Positions 10,896-20,084 of a stretch of 64,000 nucleotides of DNA are shown here, piece by piece (position 1 is the first letter of the stretch; every line of letters starts with the position of its first letter). This DNA is from Cellulosimicrobium cellulans. Its GTDB lineage: Bacteria; Actinomycetota; Actinomycetes; Actinomycetales; Cellulomonadaceae. The notes beneath the pieces are model-generated. The model was not told the DNA's origin, ran no database searches, and saw only the letters and a program-made list of their open reading frames with translations. The stretch spans positions 96,828-160,827 of the forward strand of contig NZ_VEGH01000010.1 of NCBI RefSeq assembly GCF_007679345.1, in the 5' to 3' direction. The translations under genes were made by a program, and so were the position numbers.

Positions 10896-12026
10896 CTACC
10901 GCGTGTAGTCCTGCGGCCCGCCGTCGCGGGTGAGGTCGAGCGTGACGCAGTGGAACCCGCCACCCAGGGTCCGGGCGTGCCGGAGCCGCAACGGGATCAC
11001 GTCGATGCCGTGGCGCTCGAGAGCGCGCACCAGCGCCGGATGGGTCGCGTCCACCACCGCGAGGTCGGTGTCGACCATGAGCAGGTTCATGCTGATCCAC
11101 GGTGAGCTCAGGTCGAACGGGTTCACCGAACCCGGCGCGGGTTCCGGGCACCAGACGACCTCCCAGCCGTCGAAACAGCGGGGCACCGTCTCCGGCGTGA
11201 CGCGTCGCGGGTTGAGAAGGACCAGCCCCGGGCGCAGCAACGCGATCGTGCTGTCGATGTGGGTCCCCGCGTACATATTTCTCAGCGGATGCACCCGGAT
11301 TCCCTCGCCGAGGAGCCCCAGGAGAGACCGGAGCCACCGCAGACCGCGCTCGTTGCCGCTCCCGGAGACCTGGTAGAGCAGGTCCCGACCGAGGCGCAGG
11401 ACGTTCGCGGCTTCGAACAGCGGTTCGTGGTCCGCCAGGCGGACCCGACCGCGCCCGTCCTCGAGGTACGTCGACTCCTCCAGCCGAGGCTGCGGCATCG
11501 CCAGCCACTGCCCCCCGGCCGTCAGCACACCGTCCACGAGGTGGCGCAGCGCGAACGACTCGAAATACCGCGCTCGCGTCGGGCTCGCGGTCTCGACGAC
11601 GGTGGGACCCAGCACGAGCGCCACATCGCGGGGGCAGTACGCGTACATCCCTGTGCTCTGCCATCCCGGTGCGCCGAACGGCGCGGCGTCGGCGCCCCCT
11701 TGCGCGCGATGCACCGTCACGTCGAGGCCCTCGAGCACCCGAACCAGCTCACCGAGGTCTTCCTCGGTCTCACCGATCACGCGCGAGGACACCGGTCCGG
11801 CCGGAGCACCGGCTGCCCGGGCCCGAGGTAGCTCCGGGTACAGGTTGAGCCAGGCGGACGAGTCGGCCGCTGAGGGGATCGTCGCCCCGGTCGCCGTGCC
11901 GACCACGACCTCACGCAGACGGGTGAACTCGTCCCAGCTGCCGATCGGGACCCGCGACACCGCCCGCCAGGCGGGGTCCGACCCTGGCGCCGACGTGGTG
12001 TGGTGCGTGGCAGGGATGTCCGCCAC
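10896..12026 (-). CDS. Amidinotransferase, AGAT/StrB family
   Basis: The 376-residue enzyme matches arginine:glycine and inosamine-phosphate amidinotransferases across its length. The catalytic triad is intact: Asp215 in RLGRD, His256 in GTHIDST and Cys360 in GGGFHC; WISMNLLMVD (310-319) is another family signature. Such enzymes move the amidino group of arginine onto a primary amine through a Cys-bound intermediate, giving a guanidino compound and ornithine. Start is GTG with GAGGA nine bases upstream, four bases after the stop of the ligase gene, so it is the last gene of a three-gene operon. It probably guanidinylates an amino acid that the ligase uses. GC (about 70 %) is below that of neighbouring genes. 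Confidence 0.85.
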   Translation of the reverse strand: MADIPATHHTTSAPGSDPAWRAVSRVPIGSWDEFTRLREVVVGTATGATIPSAADSSAWLNLYPELPRARAAGAPAGPVSSRVIGETEEDLGELVRVLEGLDVTVHRAQGGADAAPFGAPGWQSTGMYAYCPRDVALVLGPTVVETASPTRARYFESFALRHLVDGVLTAGGQWLAMPQPRLEESTYLEDGRGRVRLADHEPLFEAANVLRLGRDLLYQVSGSGNERGLRWLRSLLGLLGEGIRVHPLRNMYAGTHIDSTIALLRPGLVLLNPRRVTPETVPRCFDGWEVVWCPEPAPGSVNPFDLSSPWISMNLLMVDTDLAVVDATHPALVRALERHGIDVIPLRLRHARTLGGGFHCVTLDLTRDGGPQDYTR

Positions 12027-12030
12027 CGCG

Positions 12031-13356
12031 TCAGTCCTCGACTGCCAGGGCGAGCACACGCGACTCCAGCGCGCGTGCGGCGGCAGAGGTCGCAGCGACG
12101 GCGCAGTACATGACCGCCCCGGTGACGTCGACGTAGTTCGCCGTCAGCACGACTCCCTCGCCCGTGGCTCGGTCGAAGGCGAGCCCGCTGCGCTCGAGAG
12201 CCGCGACGGCGGCCGGGAAAGAGCGCACGGGCCAGGAGTCACGCTCCAAGAGCGTGCGCGCGTCGCTGCGCTGCGGGCCGAGCATCCGGTCCCGGAGCAC
12301 GGTGTGCAGATGGGTCGACCCTGTGACGCGACCGTTGGTCTCGGTGAACAGCAGCTCGCCGTCGGGCGTCGCGATCGCGTCGGCGCTGACACGCCCGCGG
12401 TAGCCCAGGGCGCGGAACGTGTCGCAGATCCGGCGCCCCTCGCGGACGAGCTCGTCGTGCAGCTCGCTGCGGAGCGACGGGGGCGGGACCACTTCGCCGG
12501 CAGCAACGGGTTCCATGAGGATCTCGCCGGTACCCGACAGCTCCGACGCGGCGTCGGTGACCTCGAACTCGGCGTAGACGGTCGTGCAGTCGGTGAAGAA
12601 CCGCTCGATGACCACCCGGCTCTCGCCACCCGCGGTCATCCAGTCCCAGGTCGAGCCCAGGTACTCGGCGACGGCCTCGGAATCGGGGAGGACCGTGACC
12701 TCAGCGGCACCCGAAGGACGCACGCCGTCGTGCGGAGCCACGATCGTGTTGCCGAAGCCGCCACCGGCGTACTCCTGCTTGATCATCGCGGGATGCCCCT
12801 GCCCGAGGATGCGACGCAGTGTCGACAGCGCCCGCGCCGGGTCCGCGGTGACGACGCCCGGCGCGATCGTCAGTCCGATGCCGGTGGCAACCGCGCGGAA
12901 CACGGCCTTGCTGTTCACCAGCGCGACGCCCCCCTGCGCACTGAACGCGTACCCGGCCAGCGCTTCCTGGACGCCGAGCGTCTCGCAGAGCTCCACCACG
13001 GCCTGGTCGTCGAAGCACGTCACGACCCGCTCGACGTCTTCGCCGACGATGGCGGCCCGCAGCTCGGAGATGAGCACGGGATCAGCCAGCCGGTCGGGCG
13101 TCAGCAGATCCGTACCCAACGCCCCCGCTGGCGGGACGAGGATCGTCAGGCTTCGCGGGTCGGTGCCGGTCATCGAGGTGACGTACTCGAGCAGGTACGA
13201 CGGGGGTCGCCACGGGAGCACGACGACATCCGAGTCCTGCGCGAACCACAGCATGCGCTGGGCGCCCCAGGCGCCACCCTTTCGCGCTCTCTCGGAGAGT
13301 CGGGACAGGTCGCCCACCATCTCCACGGTCCGGCTGTTGCCGATGATGATCTTCAC
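12031..13356 (-). CDS. PGM1-like ATP-grasp peptide ligase
   Basis: The 441-residue protein has a pre-ATP-grasp domain (about 1-140), a Gly-rich ATP loop AGGGFGN (197-203) after Lys193, and a metal-binding ETNGR (339-343) typical of ATP-grasp enzymes, then a C-terminal domain. The layout matches ligases related to PGM1 of pheganomycin biosynthesis, which join a guanidino amino acid to a peptide amine using ATP. The GTG start overlaps the MFS stop (GTGA) and has AAGGAG five bases upstream. With an amidinotransferase directly after it, the context strongly supports a guanidino-capped peptide product. The substrate is unknown and no precursor peptide gene is obvious. Confidence 0.75.
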   Translation of the reverse strand: MKIIIGNSRTVEMVGDLSRLSERARKGGAWGAQRMLWFAQDSDVVVLPWRPPSYLLEYVTSMTGTDPRSLTILVPPAGALGTDLLTPDRLADPVLISELRAAIVGEDVERVVTCFDDQAVVELCETLGVQEALAGYAFSAQGGVALVNSKAVFRAVATGIGLTIAPGVVTADPARALSTLRRILGQGHPAMIKQEYAGGGFGNTIVAPHDGVRPSGAAEVTVLPDSEAVAEYLGSTWDWMTAGGESRVVIERFFTDCTTVYAEFEVTDAASELSGTGEILMEPVAAGEVVPPPSLRSELHDELVREGRRICDTFRALGYRGRVSADAIATPDGELLFTETNGRVTGSTHLHTVLRDRMLGPQRSDARTLLERDSWPVRSFPAAVAALERSGLAFDRATGEGVVLTANYVDVTGAVMYCAVAATSAAARALESRVLALAVED

Positions 13357-14678
13357 GTCGCTCCTTCGTCGGTGCTGGTGATTCCTTGGCGTCGTGCGGG
13401 CGTTGTCCTGGAGGGCCGCGTCCCGACGGCCAGAGCTCCCACCGAGGCGATCGCGACGATCGCCCCGGCGCAGACGAGGAGCGTCAGCCGAGCCCCGAGG
13501 CCGGCGATGAGCGGGGCGGCGAGCAGCGCGCCCGCCGGCTGGGCGAACGTCTGCAGGGCTGTGCGTGCCGCGAGCACGGCGGCGAGGTCGCCGTGCGGCG
13601 CCGTCCGCTGGAAGTAGGCGGTCGTCGTCGAGGGGAACGGGCCCCAGAACACGCCCGCGACCGCGAACGACACCCAGCCCCACACCGGCGCGACCCCCGC
13701 CCCGAGGGGGAGCAGGAACACCCCGACGCCGAGCACGCTCAGCAGGCTGGTGGGCAACAACGGCCAGCGTCGCAGGTACCCGGCGGCCGCTGCGCCGAGG
13801 AACCCTCCGATGCCGAAGCCCGTCAGGTACCCCGCGAGCGTGCCGGCGTCGGCGCCGAGGTCCTGGCGCACGTACACGGTCAGCGCGACGGCGACCGGGC
13901 CGAAGCACAGGAAGAACGCGAACGAGACGGCGACCAACGCGCTCAGCGACCGGTCCGAGCCGATCGCTCCGAACCCGGTGCCCCGGGACGGGACGCGTCC
14001 CGCAGGACGAGCACGGAGGCGAGCGGGGACGAGGAACCGGAACACCAGGGCCAGCACCGCGAACGTCAACGCGTCGATCCCGATGACGATGCTCGGGTCG
14101 GCCAGCGTCAGCAGCAGCGCCGCGAGCGGGGGCCCCGCGACGTACGCGAGCTCGAGCACGATGTTGATGAGGGCGTTGCCTGCCAGGTGGTGCTCCTGCG
14201 GAACCGCGTCCGCGAGGAGGACGTACCGGCCGGACTTGCCCCAGGCGTTGAGCAGCGAGGAACCCGCGAGGAGGGCGACGAGCACCTCGATGCTGAGCCC
14301 GCCGGTCGCCGCGAGCACCGGGACGGCGAGCAGGAATGCCGCGCGCAGCGTGGCGTCCCAGACCGCGAGCTGCGCACCAGCACGTCCCGTGAGCCAGCGC
14401 GCGAAGGCGAAGGCACCGATCGCGCCGGGCAGCGTGTAGGCAGCGGTGGCGACCGCCACCCAGGTGGCACCCTGCTCGACGGGCGCGATCTCCAGCGCCA
14501 GCCAGCCGATCGCGACCGCGCTCAGCCCGTCACCGATGCTGGACAGACCGATGCCCGCGAGCACCCGGCGCAGGAAGCGCACCCCCAGCACGGGCCGGTA
14601 CGGCGACCTGAGCACGAGGCCGGGGACCCGGGCCCGGGGACGCGCGCGGGCATCCTCGCGTGCGACGTCATCGGGCAT
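13353..14678 (-). CDS. MFS transporter, probable exporter
   Basis: This 441-residue protein has about twelve hydrophobic segments and a long central loop (about residues 205-220), the pattern of drug:proton antiporters of the major facilitator superfamily. It is the first gene of the operon with the ligase and amidinotransferase, with a GTGA overlap, so export of the peptide product or self-resistance is the likely role. The ATG at 14678 is taken as start; a GTG three codons upstream is an alternative, and neither has a good ribosome site. Confidence 0.8.
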   Translation of the reverse strand: MPDDVAREDARARPRARVPGLVLRSPYRPVLGVRFLRRVLAGIGLSSIGDGLSAVAIGWLALEIAPVEQGATWVAVATAAYTLPGAIGAFAFARWLTGRAGAQLAVWDATLRAAFLLAVPVLAATGGLSIEVLVALLAGSSLLNAWGKSGRYVLLADAVPQEHHLAGNALINIVLELAYVAGPPLAALLLTLADPSIVIGIDALTFAVLALVFRFLVPARLRARPAGRVPSRGTGFGAIGSDRSLSALVAVSFAFFLCFGPVAVALTVYVRQDLGADAGTLAGYLTGFGIGGFLGAAAAGYLRRWPLLPTSLLSVLGVGVFLLPLGAGVAPVWGWVSFAVAGVFWGPFPSTTTAYFQRTAPHGDLAAVLAARTALQTFAQPAGALLAAPLIAGLGARLTLLVCAGAIVAIASVGALAVGTRPSRTTPARRQGITSTDEGAT

Positions 14679-14850
14679 GCCACCCACACTCGCAGCCGGG
14701 TGACCGACGGAACGGCCGATCGACCGGCTGTCCTGTCGTCGCCGGCGAGAACTGCCCCGCGCAGACCGGCTCGGAAGGGACGAACGTCCTCCATCTGCCG
14801 TCCGCGCGCCGCCGATCGTCCTGACCCCCGCGACCGGGGTTCACTGGATC

Positions 14851-14886
14851 GTTCTGCCCGACACGCCCCGGCGTGTCGGGCAGAAC
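14851..14886 (-). terminator. Terminator of the GH3/ABC operon
   Basis: Two perfect 17-nt arms (GTTCTGCCCGACACGCC at 14851-14867 and its complement at 14870-14886) form a very stable hairpin 17 nt beyond the stop of the GH3 gene. It also shields the divergently placed MFS operon promoter from read-through. Confidence 0.88.
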
Positions 14887-14902
14887 GCTCCACCGAACTA
14901 CC

Positions 14903-17245
14903 TCAGCGCACCTCGAACGCCGCCCGCAGCAGGTCCGCGTCCCGCGAGGAGCGGCCGACCAGCACGTCGAACCGCCCCGGCTCCACGACCCGCCGCCCGG
15001 CGGCGTCGACGATCGTGCAGTCCGCCACGGCCAGGTCCACGGTCACCTCGACCGACGACCCGGGCGCGACGTCCGCCTGCGCGTACGCCTTGAGCTCCTT
15101 GTCCGCCCAGGACACCGAGGTCACCGCGTCCGAGACGTAGAGCTGCACGGTCTCCCGCGCCGGCCGCGTCCCGGTGTTGGTCAGCGTCACGGTCGCCCGC
15201 ACGGTGTCCCCCACCGCCGCCACCGACCGGTCGAGCCGCAGGTCCGCGTACTCGACGGTGGTGTACGACAGCCCCTCGCCGAACACGAACGCCGGCTCCT
15301 GGGTGAGGTCGGCGTACCGGTCGCCGTGCTGGCCGCGGATCTGGTTGTAGTACGTCGGCTGCTGCCCGGCGTGCCGGGCGAACGAGATCGGCAGCCGCCC
15401 GGACGGCTCGGTGAGCCCGAGCAGCACCTCGGCGACCGCCTGCCCGCCCTGCATGCCCGGGTTCGCGACCCAGAGCACCGCGTCGGCCGACGCGACCGAC
15501 GGCGGCAGCACCAGCGGCTTGGACGCCAACAGCACCACGACCAGCGGCTTGCCGGTGGCGGCGAGCGCGTCGAGCAGCGCGACCTGCCCGCCGACCAGCT
15601 CGAGCGTCGCCGTCGACCGGCCCTCGCCCACGAGCTGGATCTGGTCGCCCACGACGGCCACCACGTAGTCCGCGTCCTCGGCGGCGGCCACGGCGTCGGC
15701 GACGAGCGCCGCGTCGGGCGGGCACGGAACGCCGATCTTCGGCCGCGGCTGGCCGTCCGGGTAGAGCTCTCCCGCCGGGTCCGGCACCAGGTCGAGGATG
15801 TCGGCGCCCCGGCTGTGCGACACGGCCCAGCCGACGGGCGCCGCGGCCCGCAGGCCGTCGAGGATCGTGACGATCATGTCCCGCGGGTGCCCGTCGGGCA
15901 GCCAGTCGGCCTGGCCGGAGTTGCCGGCCCAGTCGCCGAGGTGCGCCTCGTGGTCATCCGCGAGCGGGCCCACGACCGCCACGCGGCGCGGGGTGTCGTC
16001 GCCCCCCGAGGCCCGCAGCGCCCCGGGCGCCGGGACCCCGCCGCCGTCGGCCGCCCGCGCGGCGGCCCCCGGCACCCCCGCGAACCCGCCCGCCAGGGGC
16101 AGCACACCGGAGTTCCGCAGCAGCACCAGCGAGCGCCGCGCGACGTCGAGGTTGAGGTCCGCGTGCTCCGCCGCCCCCACGACGGTCGCCTGCGCCGAGG
16201 CGGACGGCCGGCGCGGGTCCTCGAACAGCCCCAGCCGGAACTTCAGCGTGAGGATGCGGCTCACGGCGGCGTCCAGCTCGGCCTCCGCGAGCAGCCCGGA
16301 CTCGATGGCCTCGAGCGCCCCGGCGAAGAAGCCCGGCGTCGTCATGACCATGTCGTTGCCCGCCTTGACCGCGGCCGCGGCGGCGTGCGCGTAGTCGGGC
16401 TGGACCTTCTGCTCCCAGACCATGCGGCCGACGTTGTCCCAGTCGGTGATGAGGGTGCCGGTGTAGCCCCACTCGCCGCGGAGCACGTCGTTCAGCAGCC
16501 AGTCGTTGACCGTGATCGGCACGCCGTCCATCGTCTGGTAGCCCAGCATGAACGTGGCGCAGCCCTCGCGGGCGACCCGCTCGAACGGCGGCAGGAACCA
16601 GGACCGGAGCTTGCGCCGCGAGATGTCCGCCTCGGACGCGTCACGCCCGCCCTGGGTCTCGGAGTACCCCGCGAAGTGCTTGGCGGTCGCGAGGATCGCC
16701 GTGGGGTCGTCCAGGCCGGTGCCCTGGTAGCCGCGGACCATCGCGGAGGCGAGCTCGCCGATGAGGAACGGGTCCTCGCCGAACGTCTCGTCCACGCGGC
16801 CCCAGCGCAGGTCGCGGGCGATGCAGAGCACCGGGCTGAACGTCCAGTGCACGCCGGTGGTGGCGACCTCGCGGGCCGTGACCCGGGCGACCTGCTCGAC
16901 GAGGTCGACGTCCCAGGACGCCGCCATGCCGAGCTGGGTCGGGAAGATCGTCGACCCCACGAAGAACGAGTGCCCGTGGATGCAGTCCTCGCCGACCAGC
17001 AGCGGGATGCGCAGCCGGGTCTCGGCCGTCAGGTCGTGGGCGTGCGCCAGCCGCTCGGGCGACGCGTGCAGGATCGACCCCACGTGCTTGTGCAGGATGT
17101 CGTCCGCGTAGTCGCCCCGGGCGTCGAGCTGGAGCATCTGCCCGACCTTCTCCTCGACGGTCATCCGGGCGAGCAGGTCCTGCACGCGGTCGGCGACGGG
17201 GAGGCCGGCGTCGAGGTAGCGGGCGTCGAGGGACGTGGCGTTCAT
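14903..17245 (-). CDS. Glycoside hydrolase family 3, beta-glucosidase-like
   Basis: The 780-residue protein begins with a GH3 N-terminal barrel: KHF at 189-191 and nucleophile Asp268 in LITDWD. The C-terminal GH3 domain and a terminal fibronectin-III-like domain follow. There is no signal peptide, so it is cytoplasmic and acts on imported glycosides. Its ATG overlaps the stop of the permease gene (ATGA), making it the last gene of the ABC importer operon. Hydrolysis of cellobiose, gentiobiose or plant glycosides is likely; beta-xylosidase or N-acetylglucosaminidase cannot be excluded from sequence alone. Confidence 0.88.
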   Translation of the reverse strand: MNATSLDARYLDAGLPVADRVQDLLARMTVEEKVGQMLQLDARGDYADDILHKHVGSILHASPERLAHAHDLTAETRLRIPLLVGEDCIHGHSFFVGSTIFPTQLGMAASWDVDLVEQVARVTAREVATTGVHWTFSPVLCIARDLRWGRVDETFGEDPFLIGELASAMVRGYQGTGLDDPTAILATAKHFAGYSETQGGRDASEADISRRKLRSWFLPPFERVAREGCATFMLGYQTMDGVPITVNDWLLNDVLRGEWGYTGTLITDWDNVGRMVWEQKVQPDYAHAAAAAVKAGNDMVMTTPGFFAGALEAIESGLLAEAELDAAVSRILTLKFRLGLFEDPRRPSASAQATVVGAAEHADLNLDVARRSLVLLRNSGVLPLAGGFAGVPGAAARAADGGGVPAPGALRASGGDDTPRRVAVVGPLADDHEAHLGDWAGNSGQADWLPDGHPRDMIVTILDGLRAAAPVGWAVSHSRGADILDLVPDPAGELYPDGQPRPKIGVPCPPDAALVADAVAAAEDADYVVAVVGDQIQLVGEGRSTATLELVGGQVALLDALAATGKPLVVVLLASKPLVLPPSVASADAVLWVANPGMQGGQAVAEVLLGLTEPSGRLPISFARHAGQQPTYYNQIRGQHGDRYADLTQEPAFVFGEGLSYTTVEYADLRLDRSVAAVGDTVRATVTLTNTGTRPARETVQLYVSDAVTSVSWADKELKAYAQADVAPGSSVEVTVDLAVADCTIVDAAGRRVVEPGRFDVLVGRSSRDADLLRAAFEVR

Positions 17246-18219
17246 CTGGTGGTCGATCCTTGCGTCGTGTGCGGGGTGACGGCGGTGACGCCGTCGGTGG
17301 TGTCGAGGCCCTTGCGCCGCATGGCGCGGGCGAGCTCTCCGGCGGAGCGCAGGCGTGGGTTGATGTACTCGTCGATGCCGAAGTTCAACAGTGCCAGGGC
17401 GACACCGATCGCGGCGATGCAGAGCCCGGGCGGCAGGAACCACCACCACTGGTTCTGGGTGAAGGCGCCCTGGGCCGAGGCCCAGTTCAGGATGGTGCCC
17501 CAGTTGTACGCGTTGACCGGGATGACGCCGATGTAGGACAGGGTGGTCAGGCCGAGGATCGCCGCGGTGACCGAGCCGACGAACGACGACGCGATCAGGG
17601 CGGTGAGGTTGGGCAGCATCTCGACCCCGATGATGCGGCGCAGCGGTTCGCCGTTGAGCTTCGCGGCCTGCACGAAGTCGCGGTTGCGCAGCGACATCGT
17701 CTGGGCCCGCAGCACGCGCGCGCCCCACCCCCAGCCGAGGATCCCGAGGATCGCGGCGACCACCCACAGCGGCGGGTTGGTGAACCGCGAGGCGATGATG
17801 ATGAGGATCGGGATGCCCGGGATGACGAGGAAGACGTTCGCCAGGGCGGACAGCGCCTCGGACCGCCACCCCGGCAGGTAGCCGGCGAGGACCCCGATCA
17901 CGAGGGCGATCGCCATCGAGATGAGCGACGTCAGGGCGCCGACGACGACCACGCCGCGGGTGCCGTAGATCACCTGGCTGAGGACGTCCTCGCCGAGGTG
18001 GGTGGTGCCGAACCAGTGCGTGCCGCTCGGCGGCTGCAGCCGGGCGGTCGCGTCGATCTGCGTCGGGGAGAACGGGGCGAGCTGGTCGGCGAAGACGGCG
18101 ACGACCACGAACACCGCGAGGATCGACAGGCCGGTGACCGACTTGGCGTTGCGGAACATCGCGAACGACGCGCCGAGCCGGGCGCCGCGGCCCCGGAGGG
18201 TGAGGGGGGTGATCGACAT
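17242..18219 (-). CDS. ABC transporter permease, OppC/DppC type
   Basis: A 325-residue membrane protein with an N-terminal TM segment (about residues 28-48), a periplasmic stretch containing HWFGTTHLGEDVLSQ, which is typical of OppC/DppC permeases, and four to five further TM segments. The EAA-like loop that contacts the ATPase is around FVQAAKLNGEPLRRI. The gene is second from last in the operon, three bases after the first permease gene and coupled to GH3 by ATGA. Confidence 0.92.
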   Translation of the reverse strand: MSITPLTLRGRGARLGASFAMFRNAKSVTGLSILAVFVVVAVFADQLAPFSPTQIDATARLQPPSGTHWFGTTHLGEDVLSQVIYGTRGVVVVGALTSLISMAIALVIGVLAGYLPGWRSEALSALANVFLVIPGIPILIIIASRFTNPPLWVVAAILGILGWGWGARVLRAQTMSLRNRDFVQAAKLNGEPLRRIIGVEMLPNLTALIASSFVGSVTAAILGLTTLSYIGVIPVNAYNWGTILNWASAQGAFTQNQWWWFLPPGLCIAAIGVALALLNFGIDEYINPRLRSAGELARAMRRKGLDTTDGVTAVTPHTTQGSTTR

Positions 18220-18222
18220 CTC

Positions 18223-19290
18223 TCAGGCCTCCGACTGGCGGGTACGGGGATCGAGGACGGCGTAGGCGACGTCCGCCAGGATGTTGGCGACCAGGACGGC
18301 CAGCACGATCACCAGGAAGCCGCCCTGCATGAGCGCGTAGTCCTTGGCGTTCGTGGCGTCGAGGAGCATCTTGCCGACGCCCGGGTAGGAGAAGACCTGC
18401 TCGACGATGATCGCGCCGCCGACGATGAAGCCGATCGACAGGGCGAACGACTGGATCTGCGGCAGGACGGCGTTGCGCGCGGCGTAGCGCCACAGGACGC
18501 GCCGGTTCGGCATGCCCTTGGCCTGCGCGACGGTGACGTAGTCCTCGTCGAGGACCGTGAGCATCATGTTGCGCATCCCGAGCATCCAGCCGCCGAGCGA
18601 GGCGACGACGATCGTGGCCAGCGGCAGGGTCCCGTGCTTGACGACCTCCCCGAGGAACTCCCACGACAGGCCGGGCGTGGTGCCGATCCCGTAGGCCTTG
18701 CCGATGGGGAACCAGCCGAGCGTGACGGCGAAGACCGAGATCGCCATCAGCCCGATCCAGAAGTACGGGACGGTCGACAGGAACGTCGTGACCGGGATGA
18801 GGGCGTCCAGGCGCGACCCGCGGCGCCAGCCGACGACCGCTCCCCCGACGGTGCCGATCAGGAACGAGAGCACGGTCGCCAGCCCGATCAGGCCCACCGT
18901 CCACGGCAGCGCGTTCGCGATGACCTGGCCGACCGGCTGCAGGCCGTGCGTGATGGCGATGCCGAGGTCGCCGCGGGCGAGCATCCCCAGGTAGTCGACG
19001 TACTGCTGCCACAGCGTCCGGTCGGAGTCCAGGCCCAGCAGGGCGCGCAGCGCGTCGGCCGCCTCCGGGGACATCCCGCGGTTGCGGGCGAGGTAGTTGT
19101 CGACCGCGTCGCCCTTCATCAGGCGGGGCACGAAGAAGTTGATGGTGATCGCGGCCCACAGGGTGAACAGGTAGAACGCGACGCGCCGGCCGATGAACCG
19201 CCAGGGAACCCGTGCCCTGGTCCTCGTGGCCCGGGTCGCGGTCGTGCCGTCGGCGACCACGTCGGTCTCCGGGCTGCTGATGGTGGTCAT
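18223..19290 (-). CDS. ABC transporter permease, OppB/DppB type
   Basis: A 355-residue membrane protein with one N-terminal TM segment (about residues 34-54), the long extracytoplasmic loop usual for OppB/DppB, and five more TM segments. The coupling loop YVTVAQAKGMPNRRVLWRYAARNA is split by the usual Gly. The ATG overlaps the stop of the ATPase gene upstream (ATGA). It forms the channel with the OppC-type partner. Confidence 0.92.
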   Translation of the reverse strand: MTTISSPETDVVADGTTATRATRTRARVPWRFIGRRVAFYLFTLWAAITINFFVPRLMKGDAVDNYLARNRGMSPEAADALRALLGLDSDRTLWQQYVDYLGMLARGDLGIAITHGLQPVGQVIANALPWTVGLIGLATVLSFLIGTVGGAVVGWRRGSRLDALIPVTTFLSTVPYFWIGLMAISVFAVTLGWFPIGKAYGIGTTPGLSWEFLGEVVKHGTLPLATIVVASLGGWMLGMRNMMLTVLDEDYVTVAQAKGMPNRRVLWRYAARNAVLPQIQSFALSIGFIVGGAIIVEQVFSYPGVGKMLLDATNAKDYALMQGGFLVIVLAVLVANILADVAYAVLDPRTRQSEA

Positions 19291-20084
19291 CGCACACCTC
19301 CCACGTGGTCGGCGAAGAAGGACTCCGGGTCCGGGGACGCCTCGCGGAGCTCCCGGGTGTACGGGTGCTGCGGGCGCAGGATGACGTCGTCGGCCGAGCC
19401 GTGCTCGACGACCCGCCCCTGGTTGAGCACGATGATCTCGTCCGAGAAGTACCGGGCCGTGGCGAGGTCGTGGGTGATGTAGAGCACCCCGAGCCCGTCC
19501 TCGGCCTGGATGTCGGACAGCAGGGACAGCACCCCCATCCGCAGCGACACGTCGAGCATCGAGACCGGCTCGTCCGCGACGAGCAGGGCCGGGCGCGGTG
19601 CCAGGGCCCGGGCGATGGCGACCCGCTGGCGCTGGCCGCCGGACAGCTCGTGCGGCCGGCGGTCGACGACCCCGGCGTCGAGCTGGACCTTGTCCAGCAG
19701 GCGGTGCACCTCGGCGTCGACCTGGTCGGGCGGCACGACCCCGGAGAGCGCGAGCGGGCGCGCCACGTGGTGCCGGATCGAGTGGTAGGGGTTCAGCGAC
19801 GCGAACGGGTCCTGGAAGACCATGCGCAGCTGCTGGCGGTAAGCGCGCAGCGCCGCGCCCCGGGTCGGGATCGGCTCGCCGTCGAGGAGCACCTGCCCGC
19901 TGGTGGGCCGCTCCATCTGGGTGAGGATCTTGGCGACGGTCGACTTGCCGGAGCCGGACTGACCCACCATGCCGATGGTCTGCCCGCTGGAGAGCGTGAA
20001 CGACACGTCGGACAGCGCGTCGATGGATCCCGCGCCGCGGACGCGGTAGGTCTTGGAGACGCCCTGGACGTCGATCGAGGTCAT
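19287..20084 (-). CDS. ABC transporter ATPase, OppF/DppF type
   Basis: The 265-residue ATPase has Walker A GQSGSGKST (about residue 39), Q-loop VFQDPFASLNP, signature LSGGQRQRVAIA and Walker B LLVADEP, with the C-terminal HPYTREL motif typical of the Opp/Dpp subfamily. It is coupled to both neighbours by ATGA overlaps. It is the second of two nucleotide-binding subunits of the importer. Confidence 0.92.
   Translation of the reverse strand: MTSIDVQGVSKTYRVRGAGSIDALSDVSFTLSSGQTIGMVGQSGSGKSTVAKILTQMERPTSGQVLLDGEPIPTRGAALRAYRQQLRMVFQDPFASLNPYHSIRHHVARPLALSGVVPPDQVDAEVHRLLDKVQLDAGVVDRRPHELSGGQRQRVAIARALAPRPALLVADEPVSMLDVSLRMGVLSLLSDIQAEDGLGVLYITHDLATARYFSDEIIVLNQGRVVEHGSADDVILRPQHPYTRELREASPDPESFFADHVGGVR

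Noticed and set aside
14522..14893. Small minus-strand frame upstream of the MFS gene, considered as a precursor peptide for the PGM1-like ligase
   Set aside because: It runs well into the MFS gene in another frame, has no ribosome site and no leader/core pattern.
10749..14902. Integrated element with tRNA attachment site
   Set aside because: No second copy of the tRNA-Arg 3' end and no integrase gene was found within the window.
14873..17536. 887-codon plus-strand frame opposite the GH3 gene
   Set aside because: Shadow of the GH3 and permease codons; no start signal or recognisable domain.
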